Shown here: piece by piece, positions 29,125 to 36,731 of the stretch | Numbering within the stretch: the first letter of the stretch is position 1 | How the letters are laid out: each line of letters starts with the position of its first letter | From: Prochlorococcus sp. AG-409-M05 | GTDB lineage: Bacteria > Cyanobacteriota > Cyanobacteriia > PCC-6307 > Cyanobiaceae | NCBI GenBank assembly: GCA_003215435.1 | Contig: QCKJ01000002.1 | Coordinates: 1-64,000 of the forward strand | Length of the DNA: 64,000 nucleotides | Direction of reading: 5' to 3' | Notes under the pieces: generated by a model | Databases searched by the model: none | What the model was told of the DNA's origin: nothing | The model's input: only the letters and a program-made list of their open reading frames with translations | Translations under genes and position numbers: made by a program

Positions 29125-29300
29125 AAGGTTTTCGTAGGCGGAAGATTAGGAACTAGTATTTTTACTGACTCTGAAAATTCTTGTAAGTACTTCCTTCACA
29201 TTCTCATTAACTTTCTTTTTGACATTCGAGCAAATATAGTTATTGAGCATTGGAATTCTTTAATGATCTTTGCTTGGTCCAATTTCTTGTTAAATGAGAT

Positions 29301-29609
29301 TTAAGAGTCATTGACTTCTAGATCCTCTAAGTTCATCTCAAGAACAGTTTGCTCTGCGATTTTTAACAAGCTCTCACATCTTTCAAGATAGACTTTCGCT
29401 TTAAGGTAGTTGATATGAATTTTCTCTACTGCGATACTTTCATCTTGCAGCGCTAATATTAGTAGCTCAAGTTCATTTAATGATTCCTTGTAAGTTAGTG
29501 AATTAGCATTTGCTTTTGTTGATTTTAAAACCTGTTTTATAGCGTTTTCAGAAGCTCTTTCATGCTTTGAATGATTTGCTCGAGAATCTTTTCTGGGTGA
29601 GGGGCTCAT
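29301..29609 (-). CDS. xseB: Exodeoxyribonuclease VII small subunit
   Basis: Accessory subunit of the single-strand-specific exonuclease VII. The 102-residue protein has the family core TYKESLNELELLILALQDESI...EKIHINYLKAKVYLERCESLL at about 38-85, preceded by a basic 30-residue N-terminal extension. The start ATG at 29609 overlaps the end of xseA by 4 nt, so the two subunits are translationally coupled. Confidence 0.87.
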   Translation of the reverse strand: MSPSPRKDSRANHSKHERASENAIKQVLKSTKANANSLTYKESLNELELLILALQDESIAVEKIHINYLKAKVYLERCESLLKIAEQTVLEMNLEDLEVNDS

Positions 29610-30772
29610 TGCTTCTCCTTCGTTGGTCTCTTTGGATAAATTGCTTCTGTCTTTGCTTCAATCTCTCCATCGCTAAAATATATTTTCAATTTATCTTTAA
29701 GAGATATCCCTTCCAGGCTATGTATTGCTTTCCCTTGGCTACTCTTCACCATCGCAAACCCTCTAGAAAGCCAGAGGTCTGGTGATAGAGCTTCAAGTAT
29801 GCTTGCTCTATGTGAAAGATTAATCTTTTTTTGCTTAATTAACTTAAGCGGTGAATAATTATTTAATTCATTGTGACGTTGACTTAGGCATTGTTTCTCT
29901 TGGCGAATATGCCAGTTAAATTGATCGTCTAGCTTGTCTCGACGATTTAACAATTGTAGCTGTACTTCACTTTGATTTGGTAAGAGGGCAACAATTGCTG
30001 CCGTAGGTGTAGCGGCTCTATGGTCAGCCACTAAGTCCAGGACTGTTAGATCATCTTCGTGGCCTATTCCAGTGATGACAGGTATAGGGAAGTTTGCAAC
30101 TTCTCTACAGAGATCTTCGTCGTCGAATACCATCAGATCCTCCCTACTTCCCCCTCCTCTGGCGATCACAATTGCTTTAAGGCCTAGTGTTTTATAGCAA
30201 TTGGCTAGCTTTTCAATTGTAGATCGTATTTCCTTCCCAACATTGCCTTGTACAGGAATTGGTAGAATTATTAGCCGGGTTAATGGCCAGCGATCTTTTG
30301 CTGTTTTTAGCATATCTGCAAGTGCGGAACTTGGCTGACTAGTTAGGATTGCAATTGCCTCAGGAAATGTTGGTAGTGCTCTATGCTTGTCGATGTTGAT
30401 CAAGCCCTCCTCTATTAACTGATCACGAACAATTTCAAATTGACGAAGAACAGTAGATAAGCTTGGACGAATGTCTAGAACCTGAACATTTAATATGGCA
30501 CGAGCTGCCCAGAAATTTAGTTTTCCAACAACAGTTACACCTTCCCCTTCTTTAGGTTTATAGGATAGTTGCTTAAGTTTCGAGCTCCAAATCACTGCTG
30601 AGATACTTGCTTCCCCATCAGTAAGGCTTAGCCAAAGATGACCTTTTTTAATTTGAGGTTTTGAAACTGTGGCCCTTACAAGAAAGCGTGGAGCAAATCC
30701 TCTTTCAATTAGATTTCCAATTGCAGCATTTAGCTCAAAAACGGAGTAGCTTGGAATTGATTCAGCGGTCAA
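29606..30772 (-). CDS. xseA: Exodeoxyribonuclease VII large subunit
   Basis: Catalytic subunit that degrades single-stranded DNA to oligonucleotides. The 388-residue protein has an N-terminal OB-fold domain (about 1-100), then the nuclease region with AILTSQPSSALADM, ARGGGSREDLMVFDDE (about 203-218) and GIGHEDDLTVLDLVADHRAATPTAA (in part), then coiled coil. The start is a TTG at 30772. It overlaps the stop of the small membrane gene upstream by 11 nt, which explains how such a weak start codon may be used. Confidence 0.92.
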   Translation of the reverse strand: MTAESIPSYSVFELNAAIGNLIERGFAPRFLVRATVSKPQIKKGHLWLSLTDGEASISAVIWSSKLKQLSYKPKEGEGVTVVGKLNFWAARAILNVQVLDIRPSLSTVLRQFEIVRDQLIEEGLINIDKHRALPTFPEAIAILTSQPSSALADMLKTAKDRWPLTRLIILPIPVQGNVGKEIRSTIEKLANCYKTLGLKAIVIARGGGSREDLMVFDDEDLCREVANFPIPVITGIGHEDDLTVLDLVADHRAATPTAAIVALLPNQSEVQLQLLNRRDKLDDQFNWHIRQEKQCLSQRHNELNNYSPLKLIKQKKINLSHRASILEALSPDLWLSRGFAMVKSSQGKAIHSLEGISLKDKLKIYFSDGEIEAKTEAIYPKRPTKEKQ

Positions 30773-30938
30773 GGCTTCTATAGGCGATCGTCCAGTAAAT
30801 TGAAATCAACCCGCTAAAGAATGCTATAGATTGACCTATCAGATGATGAAGTTGAGTCGTCCCAATAGCAAAAATAATTAGTGCGCTGCTAAGAAGTCTC
30901 GCTCCATCGCGACGGTTTTTTGGAAAGAGGTGAGTCAA
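30762..30938 (-). CDS. Small predicted membrane protein coupled to xseA
   Basis: A 58-residue ORF with a TTG start (30938) that overlaps the xseA start by 11 nt. It has a basic N-terminus (FPKNRRDGARLL), one hydrophobic segment (SSALIIFAIGTTQ, about 17-29) and a second (IAFFSGLISIYWTIAY, about 38-53), ending RSLDR. The positive-inside start and continuous hydrophobicity look like a genuine small membrane protein. I do not recognise the family. No ATG exists in this frame. Confidence 0.55.
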   Translation of the reverse strand: MTHLFPKNRRDGARLLSSALIIFAIGTTQLHHLIGQSIAFFSGLISIYWTIAYRSLDR

Positions 30939-31075
30939 TGTTATTCAATCCTAATTTCCATAGTGTAAATCTCATGAAAGAGATTGCTTCTGAGAAGTTT
31001 TTGAAGGGGTTTCTAAGAAGAATGATCTGCAATTTTGGAAGCAGTTATATCTTTGGAGAAGAAGAAATCTTGTTG

Positions 31076-31222
31076 TTAGCCAAACCCTATTTGTCCAAGT
31101 ATCCCTTGTCCAGTTAGTAGTTCAGTGCTTAAGCCAACAAGAATGCCAAGCATTGCTAGACGTCCATTCAACGTCTCTGCATAGTTGACGAATCCAAAGC
31201 GAGGTTCAGAGGGGTCGGACAT
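31076..31222 (-). CDS. hli: High-light-inducible protein (Hli / small CAB-like protein)
   Basis: A 48-residue one-helix protein with the chlorophyll a/b-binding signature AETLNGRLAMLGI (residues 15-27), containing the Glu, Asn and Arg that bind chlorophyll in the LHC family. Hli proteins bind chlorophyll and carotenoid, protect photosystem II during assembly and respond to light stress. ATG 31222 is followed by the typical short polar lead (SDPSEPRFGFVNY). Marine picocyanobacteria carry many copies. The next leftward gene is the small membrane protein before xseA. Confidence 0.9.
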   Translation of the reverse strand: MSDPSEPRFGFVNYAETLNGRLAMLGILVGLSTELLTGQGILGQIGFG

Positions 31223-31342
31223 GAAGAAAGAGATACTTACCTGTTTGTATAGAGCTTGATGGTCTTCTCACCCGCTCTATTGTGTGTGATTTTCCCATGT
31301 TTAGCTTAGCCAGCCAAAAACTTCACTGCTGAAACGACTTTG

Positions 31343-31774
31343 TCAACGTACATGACGTGTCCCATCAACGGGATGATAGGCCTCTCCTGTGAGCTCTTCA
31401 TAAATAATTGCAGGCAAGCCTGTCTCAAACATGGTTTGGAGGGCTTCTTTTAGAAATGGATTCCATCCACCTGTGCTTACTTCTCCATGCCTTACTGTCC
31501 AGTCCCAGGTTCCTTGAAGATCCCGCGGGATTCTGCCCTCTCGATCTCTTCTGGCTACAAGGTCTAAGGATTCCACTAATCCAACCTGGATGGGGTCTTT
31601 CCCATAGGAGGGTGTCAGGCTTAGCTCCAGCCTGACTGGATCTTCTTTGAGGAGACGCAGTCGGAATCTCGGAGGTAGCTTCACTGCTTTTATGACTGCA
31701 GCGACAATTCGTGTTCTTTGTTCCAATAGTGGCTCCTTTGCAAACTGATCAGACGCATCTTTTGACACATCCAC
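31343..31774 (-). CDS. Conserved-looking protein of unknown function
   Basis: A 143-residue soluble protein with no signal peptide or membrane segment. The centre is rich in charged residues (LPPRFRLRLLKEDPVRLELSL; RRDREGRIPRDLQG), and the C-terminus contains WNPFLKEALQTMFETGLPAIIYEELTGE. I do not recognise the family. The GTG start at 31774 lies 2 nt behind the DUF2973 gene, so they form one operon, and the hli gene follows about 120 nt downstream. Confidence 0.6.
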   Translation of the reverse strand: MDVSKDASDQFAKEPLLEQRTRIVAAVIKAVKLPPRFRLRLLKEDPVRLELSLTPSYGKDPIQVGLVESLDLVARRDREGRIPRDLQGTWDWTVRHGEVSTGGWNPFLKEALQTMFETGLPAIIYEELTGEAYHPVDGTRHVR

Positions 31775-31775
31775 C

Positions 31776-32030
31776 TTATTCAGCAGGCGTTTCTGTTGAA
31801 TGAGGTGGATCAGTATCTTCTGAGAAGCGAACAGTTAGTAGTTCTTCTTCAGTAATACGTCCTTCTTGGTCTAATAGTTCAGGGTGAATGGTTATTCGAC
31901 CAGTTCTATCTTCGTTTTCATTGGAGAGTTCATTTTTGGCCTGAAAGCCTTTTGAGATTGCCTTGATTGCTTGCCAAAGCAAAATCAAAGCCACTAAACC
32001 GTAGAAGACAGGAAATAAATAGTTCACCAT
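31776..32030 (-). CDS. DUF2973 single-span membrane protein
   Basis: An 84-residue protein with one N-terminal membrane helix (LFPVFYGLVALILLWQAI) and a cytoplasmic acidic tail. The tail contains the family block HPELLDQEGRITEEELLTVRF. ATG 32030 is chosen over one 27 nt upstream because AGGAGAAGA lies immediately before it as a ribosome-binding site. Function unknown. First gene of the leftward operon, divergent from the HtrA protease. Confidence 0.75.
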   Translation of the reverse strand: MVNYLFPVFYGLVALILLWQAIKAISKGFQAKNELSNENEDRTGRITIHPELLDQEGRITEEELLTVRFSEDTDPPHSTETPAE

Positions 32031-32057
32031 TTCTTCTCCTATGGATTTTTGGAGCAA

Positions 32058-32360
32058 GAGGGATTTGTGGACAGTACTGGGTTATTCATTGCCATCATTG
32101 GTGAATTACTCTCAGGCTTGTCTTAACTTTACTTTTAGCCTGAATTTGAGTTGAAAGCTTTTTTCGAAGCAGTCGAGGGGTTTTTCACCTGCAGCAAAAC
32201 TTTACATTTTTCATTCAGAAGTTCTTGTTTGTTGGGGAAATTCTTTGAAAAGTCAACTTGGGAAAAATTTGGTTGATTGTGAGTTTATGGTTTATCAAGT
32301 TGACCACCTACCTACCAAGGCCTTTCTCGGTTAATTGCAAAAAACTGCGTTTTTAGCTTT
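32058..32360. other. Divergent intergenic region, no gene seen
   Basis: About 300 nt between the DUF2973 operon (leftward) and the HtrA protease (rightward) must contain both promoters. I see no long ORF and no confident -35/-10 pair. A small perfect inverted repeat, AAAAAC-TGC-GTTTTT, lies about 10 nt before the protease ATG and could affect its translation. Confidence 0.5.
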
Positions 32361-33545
32361 ATGAACGGGTTGAATGATGTAAGCAAAAGAGTTTTTCGCT
32401 TCTTCAAAGCTGGAAAGATTTTGTGCCATTGTTCTTCGAGGGCAATAGTCGTTGGAGCAGGACTTGTGACTCTTGCTTTTGACCAAAGTCTTTTAAGCCC
32501 TGTTATTGCTTTTCCTGGCTCGCCAGAGCTTTCGCGTCAATCGTTTGTTGCTGACGCGGTCGCCAGGAGTGGTCCTGCGGTAGTGACTGTTGAGACACAA
32601 CGCAGAGTTCGTTCTAGAGCTAACTCGCGATTGCCTCCTCACATGCTTATAGATCCTTCTTTTCGTTTCTTCTTTGGTTTGCAGGGTATGAATTCACCTC
32701 GCTCTCGTATTGAGAGGGGTCATGGGAGTGGAGTGATTTTTGATGACCAGGGTTTGGTCCTCACAAATGCACATGTGGTTGAAAATATGGATCAATTAAT
32801 GGTTGGTTTGGCTGATGGGAGAAGAGTCTCTGGGCGAGTTGTTGGTCAAGACTCTTTGACAGATCTAGCTGTTATTCGATTGGACGGTTCTGGCCCATGG
32901 CCAATAGCGGCACTAGGTGATTCAGACAAACTTCGGGTTGGAGATTGGGCTATAGCAGTTGGTAATCCCTATGGCTTAGAAAATACAGTGACAATGGGTA
33001 TTGTTAGTAATCTCAACCGGAACGTCTCTCAACTTGGAATATCAGGAAAACGGTTGGATTTGATCCAGACAGACGCAGCTATTAACCCAGGGAATTCAGG
33101 CGGTCCTTTGCTGAATGCAGAGGGAGAAGTGATAGGAATTAATACCTTGGTTCGATCGGGTCCAGGAGCGGGATTGGGTTTTGCTATTCCTATTAATCAA
33201 GCAAGATCTATTGCTAATCAACTTGTCAGTCGAGGTTGGGCCAGCCATCCGGTTATTGGCATAGGTTTATCGAAAGTATCAGCTGGGCGTCCAGGTTTGG
33301 AGAGTCCCTCTGGTGCAAAAATTAGTTATGTAGTCCCTGGGGGGCCTGCTGCTAATGGGGGCATTCAAGTTGGTGATGTGATTGTTTCAGTCGGTCGTCG
33401 GCTTATGGCAGGTCCTGCGGATGTTATTACAGCAATTAATTCTCATGGGGTTGGTAGACCTCTTAGTTTCGGATTAACAAGGGGAGCTAGGAGATATGAG
33501 CTATACATAACCCCAATAGAAATGTCCTCAATGAGGGGTCTTTAG
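32361..33545 (+). CDS. HtrA/Deg-family serine protease
   Basis: A 394-residue exported trypsin-like protease that degrades or refolds damaged envelope and thylakoid-lumen proteins. The N-terminal ~50 residues hold a hydrophobic signal or anchor (VVGAGLVTLAF). The catalytic triad is His138 (TNAHVV), Asp168 (LTDLAV) and Ser246 (GNSGGPL). One PDZ domain occupies about 300-380 (GGPAANGGIQVGDVIVSVG). Cyanobacteria have three such proteases (HtrA, HhoA, HhoB), and which one this is cannot be told here. Single gene. Confidence 0.92.
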   Translation: MNGLNDVSKRVFRFFKAGKILCHCSSRAIVVGAGLVTLAFDQSLLSPVIAFPGSPELSRQSFVADAVARSGPAVVTVETQRRVRSRANSRLPPHMLIDPSFRFFFGLQGMNSPRSRIERGHGSGVIFDDQGLVLTNAHVVENMDQLMVGLADGRRVSGRVVGQDSLTDLAVIRLDGSGPWPIAALGDSDKLRVGDWAIAVGNPYGLENTVTMGIVSNLNRNVSQLGISGKRLDLIQTDAAINPGNSGGPLLNAEGEVIGINTLVRSGPGAGLGFAIPINQARSIANQLVSRGWASHPVIGIGLSKVSAGRPGLESPSGAKISYVVPGGPAANGGIQVGDVIVSVGRRLMAGPADVITAINSHGVGRPLSFGLTRGARRYELYITPIEMSSMRGL

Positions 33546-33624
33546 TTAGAGCTTCAAAGTTTATTAATTCAAAACAAGTTTCATTTAGAGAGAGAGCTTA
33601 AATAATTAACACTTTATAAAGAAG

Positions 33625-35340
33625 TTACTTTTTTTTTGAGGGGCGCTTTCGCCGCTTTTCTAGCTTTGAAATTCTTTTTGCTTCTTTTTTGGCAAGTTCA
33701 AGCTCTTTGGCAGCCTGGTTCTCTTCCTCTTTTTTCTTTTCTTTGTAGTAGTTGTAGTCTCCCTTGTAAATGATCAGCTCTCCTTCTCGTAATTCAACAA
33801 TGCGGTTAGCTACTCGGGATATAAAATAACGATCATGTGAGACAATTAAGGCTGCACCTTCATACTCTCGTAGAGCATCCTCTAGCATTTGTTTCGCAGG
33901 GATGTCTAAGTGATTGGTTGGTTCATCCAGTATTAAAAGATTGCAAGGTTGTACCAGCATTAGAGCCAGGGCTAAACGAGCTTTTTCTCCTCCACTTAGA
34001 TTGCGGACCTCCTTGAAAACAGCATCATCTCTTAAACAAAAGCTTCCCAGCAAAGATCTCACTTGAGTTTGGGTCCATTTGGGGACAGCTTCAAAGAGTG
34101 TGTCTATGACAGTTTTTTTCAGATCAAGAGCTTCAGCTTGGTTTTGTGCGAAATAACCAGCTTTAACGTTATGGGGACCTAGTTGAGCTTTCCCTTCATT
34201 AGGCTTTTCTAGACCCATAATTAGCCTTAATAGAGTTGATTTCCCTGACCCATTAGGGCCTAGAAAGGCGATTCTTTCTCCTGGTGCTACTTCTAAGTTT
34301 GCTCCTAAGAAAAGAATCTGTTCTTCGAAGTAAAGAGTTAGATCTTCTACTAAGGCAACTTGACGACCTGATCTTGGTGCATCAGGAAAATGAAATTTAG
34401 GGCCGCTTACTTCTGATAGAGGGGCCTCTATTTTTTCTACTTTCTCTAGTAGTTTTTCTCGACTTTTGGCTTGAGTACTTCTTGTCGCACTAGCTCGAAA
34501 CCTATCAATGTATGCCTGTTGGCTTGCAAGATCCTTTTGCTGTCGTTCAAAGGCAGCTTGAGTCATTACCTTCTCAAGGTTTTTTTGTTCCAAATGTGCA
34601 GTGTAATTACCAAGATATGTGCGTGAGACTCCTCTTTCAGTGCAAATTATTTGCATGCAGATTTTATCTAGGAATGCTCGATCATGACTAATCACTACTA
34701 GGGCGGCATTTTGATTTAGAAGATATTCCTCTAACCATTGAATTGTTTCTATATCAAGATGATTTGTTGGTTCATCTAAAAGCAGGAGGTCTGGTTCTTG
34801 AAGGAGAATTTTCCCTAACGCTATTCTCATTTGCCAGCCACCCGAATAGAGGCTTACTCTTTGATCTGCATCTTGAGTAGAGAAACCAATAGAAGGAAGC
34901 ATTTTCTCAATCTTTGCCTCCAGTTCATATCCATGAAGCGCTTCAAACTGGGTTTGGAAGGCTCCTAGATCTTTAATTAAATTGTCTAGATAAATTGAAT
35001 CATTAACCGCTTGTTCAGAGGACATCAACTTCTCAATTCTCTTTTGCTGATTAAGGACTTCTGCGGCCTCGCTAAAGGCCTGGAATAGCTCTTCTCTGAC
35101 TGTGTGATTTGGGTTTACATCAAATTCTTGTTTGAGATATGCAATTCGTGGATTGCCTTGTCGGACAACCTTTCCACTGCTTGGCTCTTCTATCCCAGCT
35201 ATTATTTTTAGCTGTGTTGATTTTCCTGCTCCGTTTACCCCGACTAGGCCTATCCGATCACCTGAGTTGATTTCCCAAGTGATATCTCTCAGGACTTCAC
35301 TTCCTGGGTAGTTTTTGCTTATATGTTCAAGGCGAAGCAC
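33625..35340 (-). CDS. ABC-F family ATPase
   Basis: A 571-residue soluble protein with two ABC domains and no membrane part. Walker A loops are GVNGAGKST (about 34-42) and GPNGSGKST (about 359-367), with signature motifs YSGGWQMR and LSGGEKAR, two LLLDEPTNHLD/LILDEPTNHLD Walker B blocks and a basic coiled-coil tail (KKEAKRISKLEKRRKR). ABC-F proteins act on ribosomes, rescuing stalled translation or giving drug tolerance. The linker between domains carries the family arm. Start is GTG 35340. Divergent from a small membrane gene. Confidence 0.92.
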   Translation of the reverse strand: MLRLEHISKNYPGSEVLRDITWEINSGDRIGLVGVNGAGKSTQLKIIAGIEEPSSGKVVRQGNPRIAYLKQEFDVNPNHTVREELFQAFSEAAEVLNQQKRIEKLMSSEQAVNDSIYLDNLIKDLGAFQTQFEALHGYELEAKIEKMLPSIGFSTQDADQRVSLYSGGWQMRIALGKILLQEPDLLLLDEPTNHLDIETIQWLEEYLLNQNAALVVISHDRAFLDKICMQIICTERGVSRTYLGNYTAHLEQKNLEKVMTQAAFERQQKDLASQQAYIDRFRASATRSTQAKSREKLLEKVEKIEAPLSEVSGPKFHFPDAPRSGRQVALVEDLTLYFEEQILFLGANLEVAPGERIAFLGPNGSGKSTLLRLIMGLEKPNEGKAQLGPHNVKAGYFAQNQAEALDLKKTVIDTLFEAVPKWTQTQVRSLLGSFCLRDDAVFKEVRNLSGGEKARLALALMLVQPCNLLILDEPTNHLDIPAKQMLEDALREYEGAALIVSHDRYFISRVANRIVELREGELIIYKGDYNYYKEKKKEEENQAAKELELAKKEAKRISKLEKRRKRPSKKK

Positions 35341-35417
35341 TAGTACAAAGGAAAGATAGGACCATCATCTAGCTTCGAATAAGTTCAGAATGTGTTCACT
35401 CATTCTTGGCCGTGGGA

Positions 35418-35603
35418 ATGTTGAGGCTTGAACAATTGACTGCTTTGGTTTTGGCTGCTGGATTGGCCATACCCAGTTATTGGTTCTTTTGGAGCTTGGC
35501 AGGAGGAGGTGGCTATGACCGACGAAATACACCTCAAAGTTCTTCTCAAGAGAATAGGGAAAAGGTCGTAAGACCAGTTACTAAAGCCCCCCGCGTGCCT
35601 TGA
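35418..35603 (+). CDS. Small single-span membrane protein
   Basis: A 61-residue ORF: one hydrophobic helix (LTALVLAAGLAIPSYWFFWSLAG), then a Gly-rich turn and a polar tail. TTG 35406 and GTG 35412 lie in frame upstream, but ATG 35418 (MLRLEQ) is the simplest start. The last 23 nt overlap the Nif11-like gene on the other strand. I do not recognise the family. Confidence 0.5.
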   Translation: MLRLEQLTALVLAAGLAIPSYWFFWSLAGGGGYDRRNTPQSSSQENREKVVRPVTKAPRVP

Positions 35604-35811
35604 TTAACCATTGCTTGGTATCAGCGTCATCAAGGCTTGCTAAGTATGTTTTAACGTCCTCAGCGCTTACAGGTAGTCCAACTTCTTCTCCAAGATCACA
35701 GATTGCTTTTAAGGCTCCTTGAGGATCTTGAAGAGCTTGTCGAAATAAGGTTTGGCTAATGTTTGGGTCTTTTTGAATAAGTTGGTAGAGATTTGCGGCG
35801 TTGTTGCTCAT
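35581..35811 (-). CDS. Nif11-like small protein
   Basis: A 76-residue protein resembling the Nif11 domain found in nitrogen-fixation neighbourhoods and as leader of many cyanobacterial ribosomal peptides. The helical pattern LYQLIQKDPNISQTLF, then LKAICDLGEEVGLPVSAEDVKTYLASL, is the Nif11 layout. The end, ARGGL, places a double glycine one residue before the stop, so there is no core peptide after it. No lanthipeptide synthetase or peptidase-transporter is seen in the window. A non-precursor role is therefore more likely. Confidence 0.65.
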   Translation of the reverse strand: MSNNAANLYQLIQKDPNISQTLFRQALQDPQGALKAICDLGEEVGLPVSAEDVKTYLASLDDADTKQWLIKARGGL

Positions 35812-35843
35812 ATGTTTTTTGAGTCTGCTGAAACCCTATTCAA

Positions 35844-36197
35844 CTAAGCAGCTTTTGACTTTATTTTCGAATTAGACATTTTTTCCAGATCTCCTTCCCG
35901 TAGCCCTTTCGCGGAAGCATCTTCCATACTTCTTGCATCCATGCAAAGCACTTTTCTTAGTTGGGCAAAGTTCTTTGCTCGGGTTGGATGCCCTTCTTTT
36001 GCAGCACCATATTCTGCCCGCTGAAGAATATGGTGAAGATGAGTTAACAAATATGTACTGATTACAGCTGAAACCAGTACATCACTCTTCTCTGGGGATT
36101 TGCGTGGTTTCCTCCGAGTTACTCGAGTGTGTCCTTGCCGAGTTTTTGAAGCAGGGCTTGAATTAATAACAGCTTCTGGAAGGGTTGGTTTGTTCAT
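35844..36197 (-). CDS. Basic protein of unknown function
   Basis: A 117-residue protein with a strongly basic N-terminal third (KTRQGHTRVTRRKPRKSPEKS). A helical middle (VLVSAVISTYLLTHLHHILQRAEYGAAKEGHPTRAKNFAQLRKVL, shown as one helix pair in outline) and a charged tail follow. The basic arm suggests nucleic-acid binding, but no known domain is recognisable. It diverges from the ribbon-helix-helix gene with about 180 nt between them. Confidence 0.5.
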   Translation of the reverse strand: MNKPTLPEAVINSSPASKTRQGHTRVTRRKPRKSPEKSDVLVSAVISTYLLTHLHHILQRAEYGAAKEGHPTRAKNFAQLRKVLCMDARSMEDASAKGLREGDLEKMSNSKIKSKAA

Positions 36198-36268
36198 TGG
36201 CTAATCCTTTTTTTAAGTTTTTTTAAGCCTCCTTCGCCTTTTTGCCTTTTCAAGCATGGGGTTAACGG

Positions 36269-36282
36269 AGTACTTAGGTATG
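36269..36282. promoter_or_regulatory. Possible LexA-like operator
   Basis: AGTACTTAGGTATG matches the cyanobacterial LexA consensus as I remember it (RGTACNNNDGTWCB) at all positions but one. It lies in the divergent region between the basic protein and the ribbon-helix-helix gene, about 70 and 100 nt from their starts. A single near match of this length can occur by chance. Confidence 0.2.
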
Positions 36283-36378
36283 CAAATGAGTTATTTGATT
36301 GATGAATAGATCATACTTCTGGATACTATCCTTGCACATAACTGTACACTTATTATTAACTGATACTTTTTTGGTGTC

Positions 36379-36681
36379 GTGGCTACCCGTCAGACCTCAG
36401 CAAATGGAAATCCCAAATCACCGAGGATTCAGGTAGTGCTTCCTGAGGAATTATGTAAAAGGCTTTCTGTCTTAGCTGATCAAGAGTCAAGGACAGTAAG
36501 CAATATGGCTAAGGTTTTGATTCAACAAGGGGTAAAACTCTATGAGAGTAAAAATTCTCCAGATCCGTCACATGTCTCTTCAGGAGTAGCTACTGAAAAG
36601 TTTCGTTCTGCTTTAGAAGCTCAGCAAACGCGACGATTGAGAGGTGCACCCCGAAGATTCCGTCTTTATCGGCCATCTTGA
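36379..36681 (+). CDS. Ribbon-helix-helix (CopG/Arc-like) DNA-binding protein
   Basis: A 100-residue protein. The strand PRIQVVLPEELCKRLSVLADQESRTVSNMAKVLIQQGV (partly quoted) has the ribbon-helix-helix layout: a beta strand, helix A, a turn with SRTVSNM and helix B (about 15-52). This fold usually gives a dimeric repressor or antitoxin. The C-terminal half is basic (QQTRRLRGAPRRFRLYRP) and unknown. There is no toxin gene beside it. Start is GTG 36379. Confidence 0.65.
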   Translation: MATRQTSANGNPKSPRIQVVLPEELCKRLSVLADQESRTVSNMAKVLIQQGVKLYESKNSPDPSHVSSGVATEKFRSALEAQQTRRLRGAPRRFRLYRPS

Positions 36682-36731
36682 TTCTTTACAGATGCAATAG
36701 CAATTAGCTTTAGGCTTAAAAAAGTATTTAT

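Noticed and set aside
29125-29300. 34-codon leftward ORF after xseB
   Set aside because: Lys/Asn-rich, starts without a ribosome-binding site and has no recognisable feature; likely chance in AT-rich sequence.
30920-31117. 65-codon rightward ORF between xseA and hli
   Set aside because: Overlaps the end of the real hli gene and the start of the small membrane gene on the other strand; composition gives no support.
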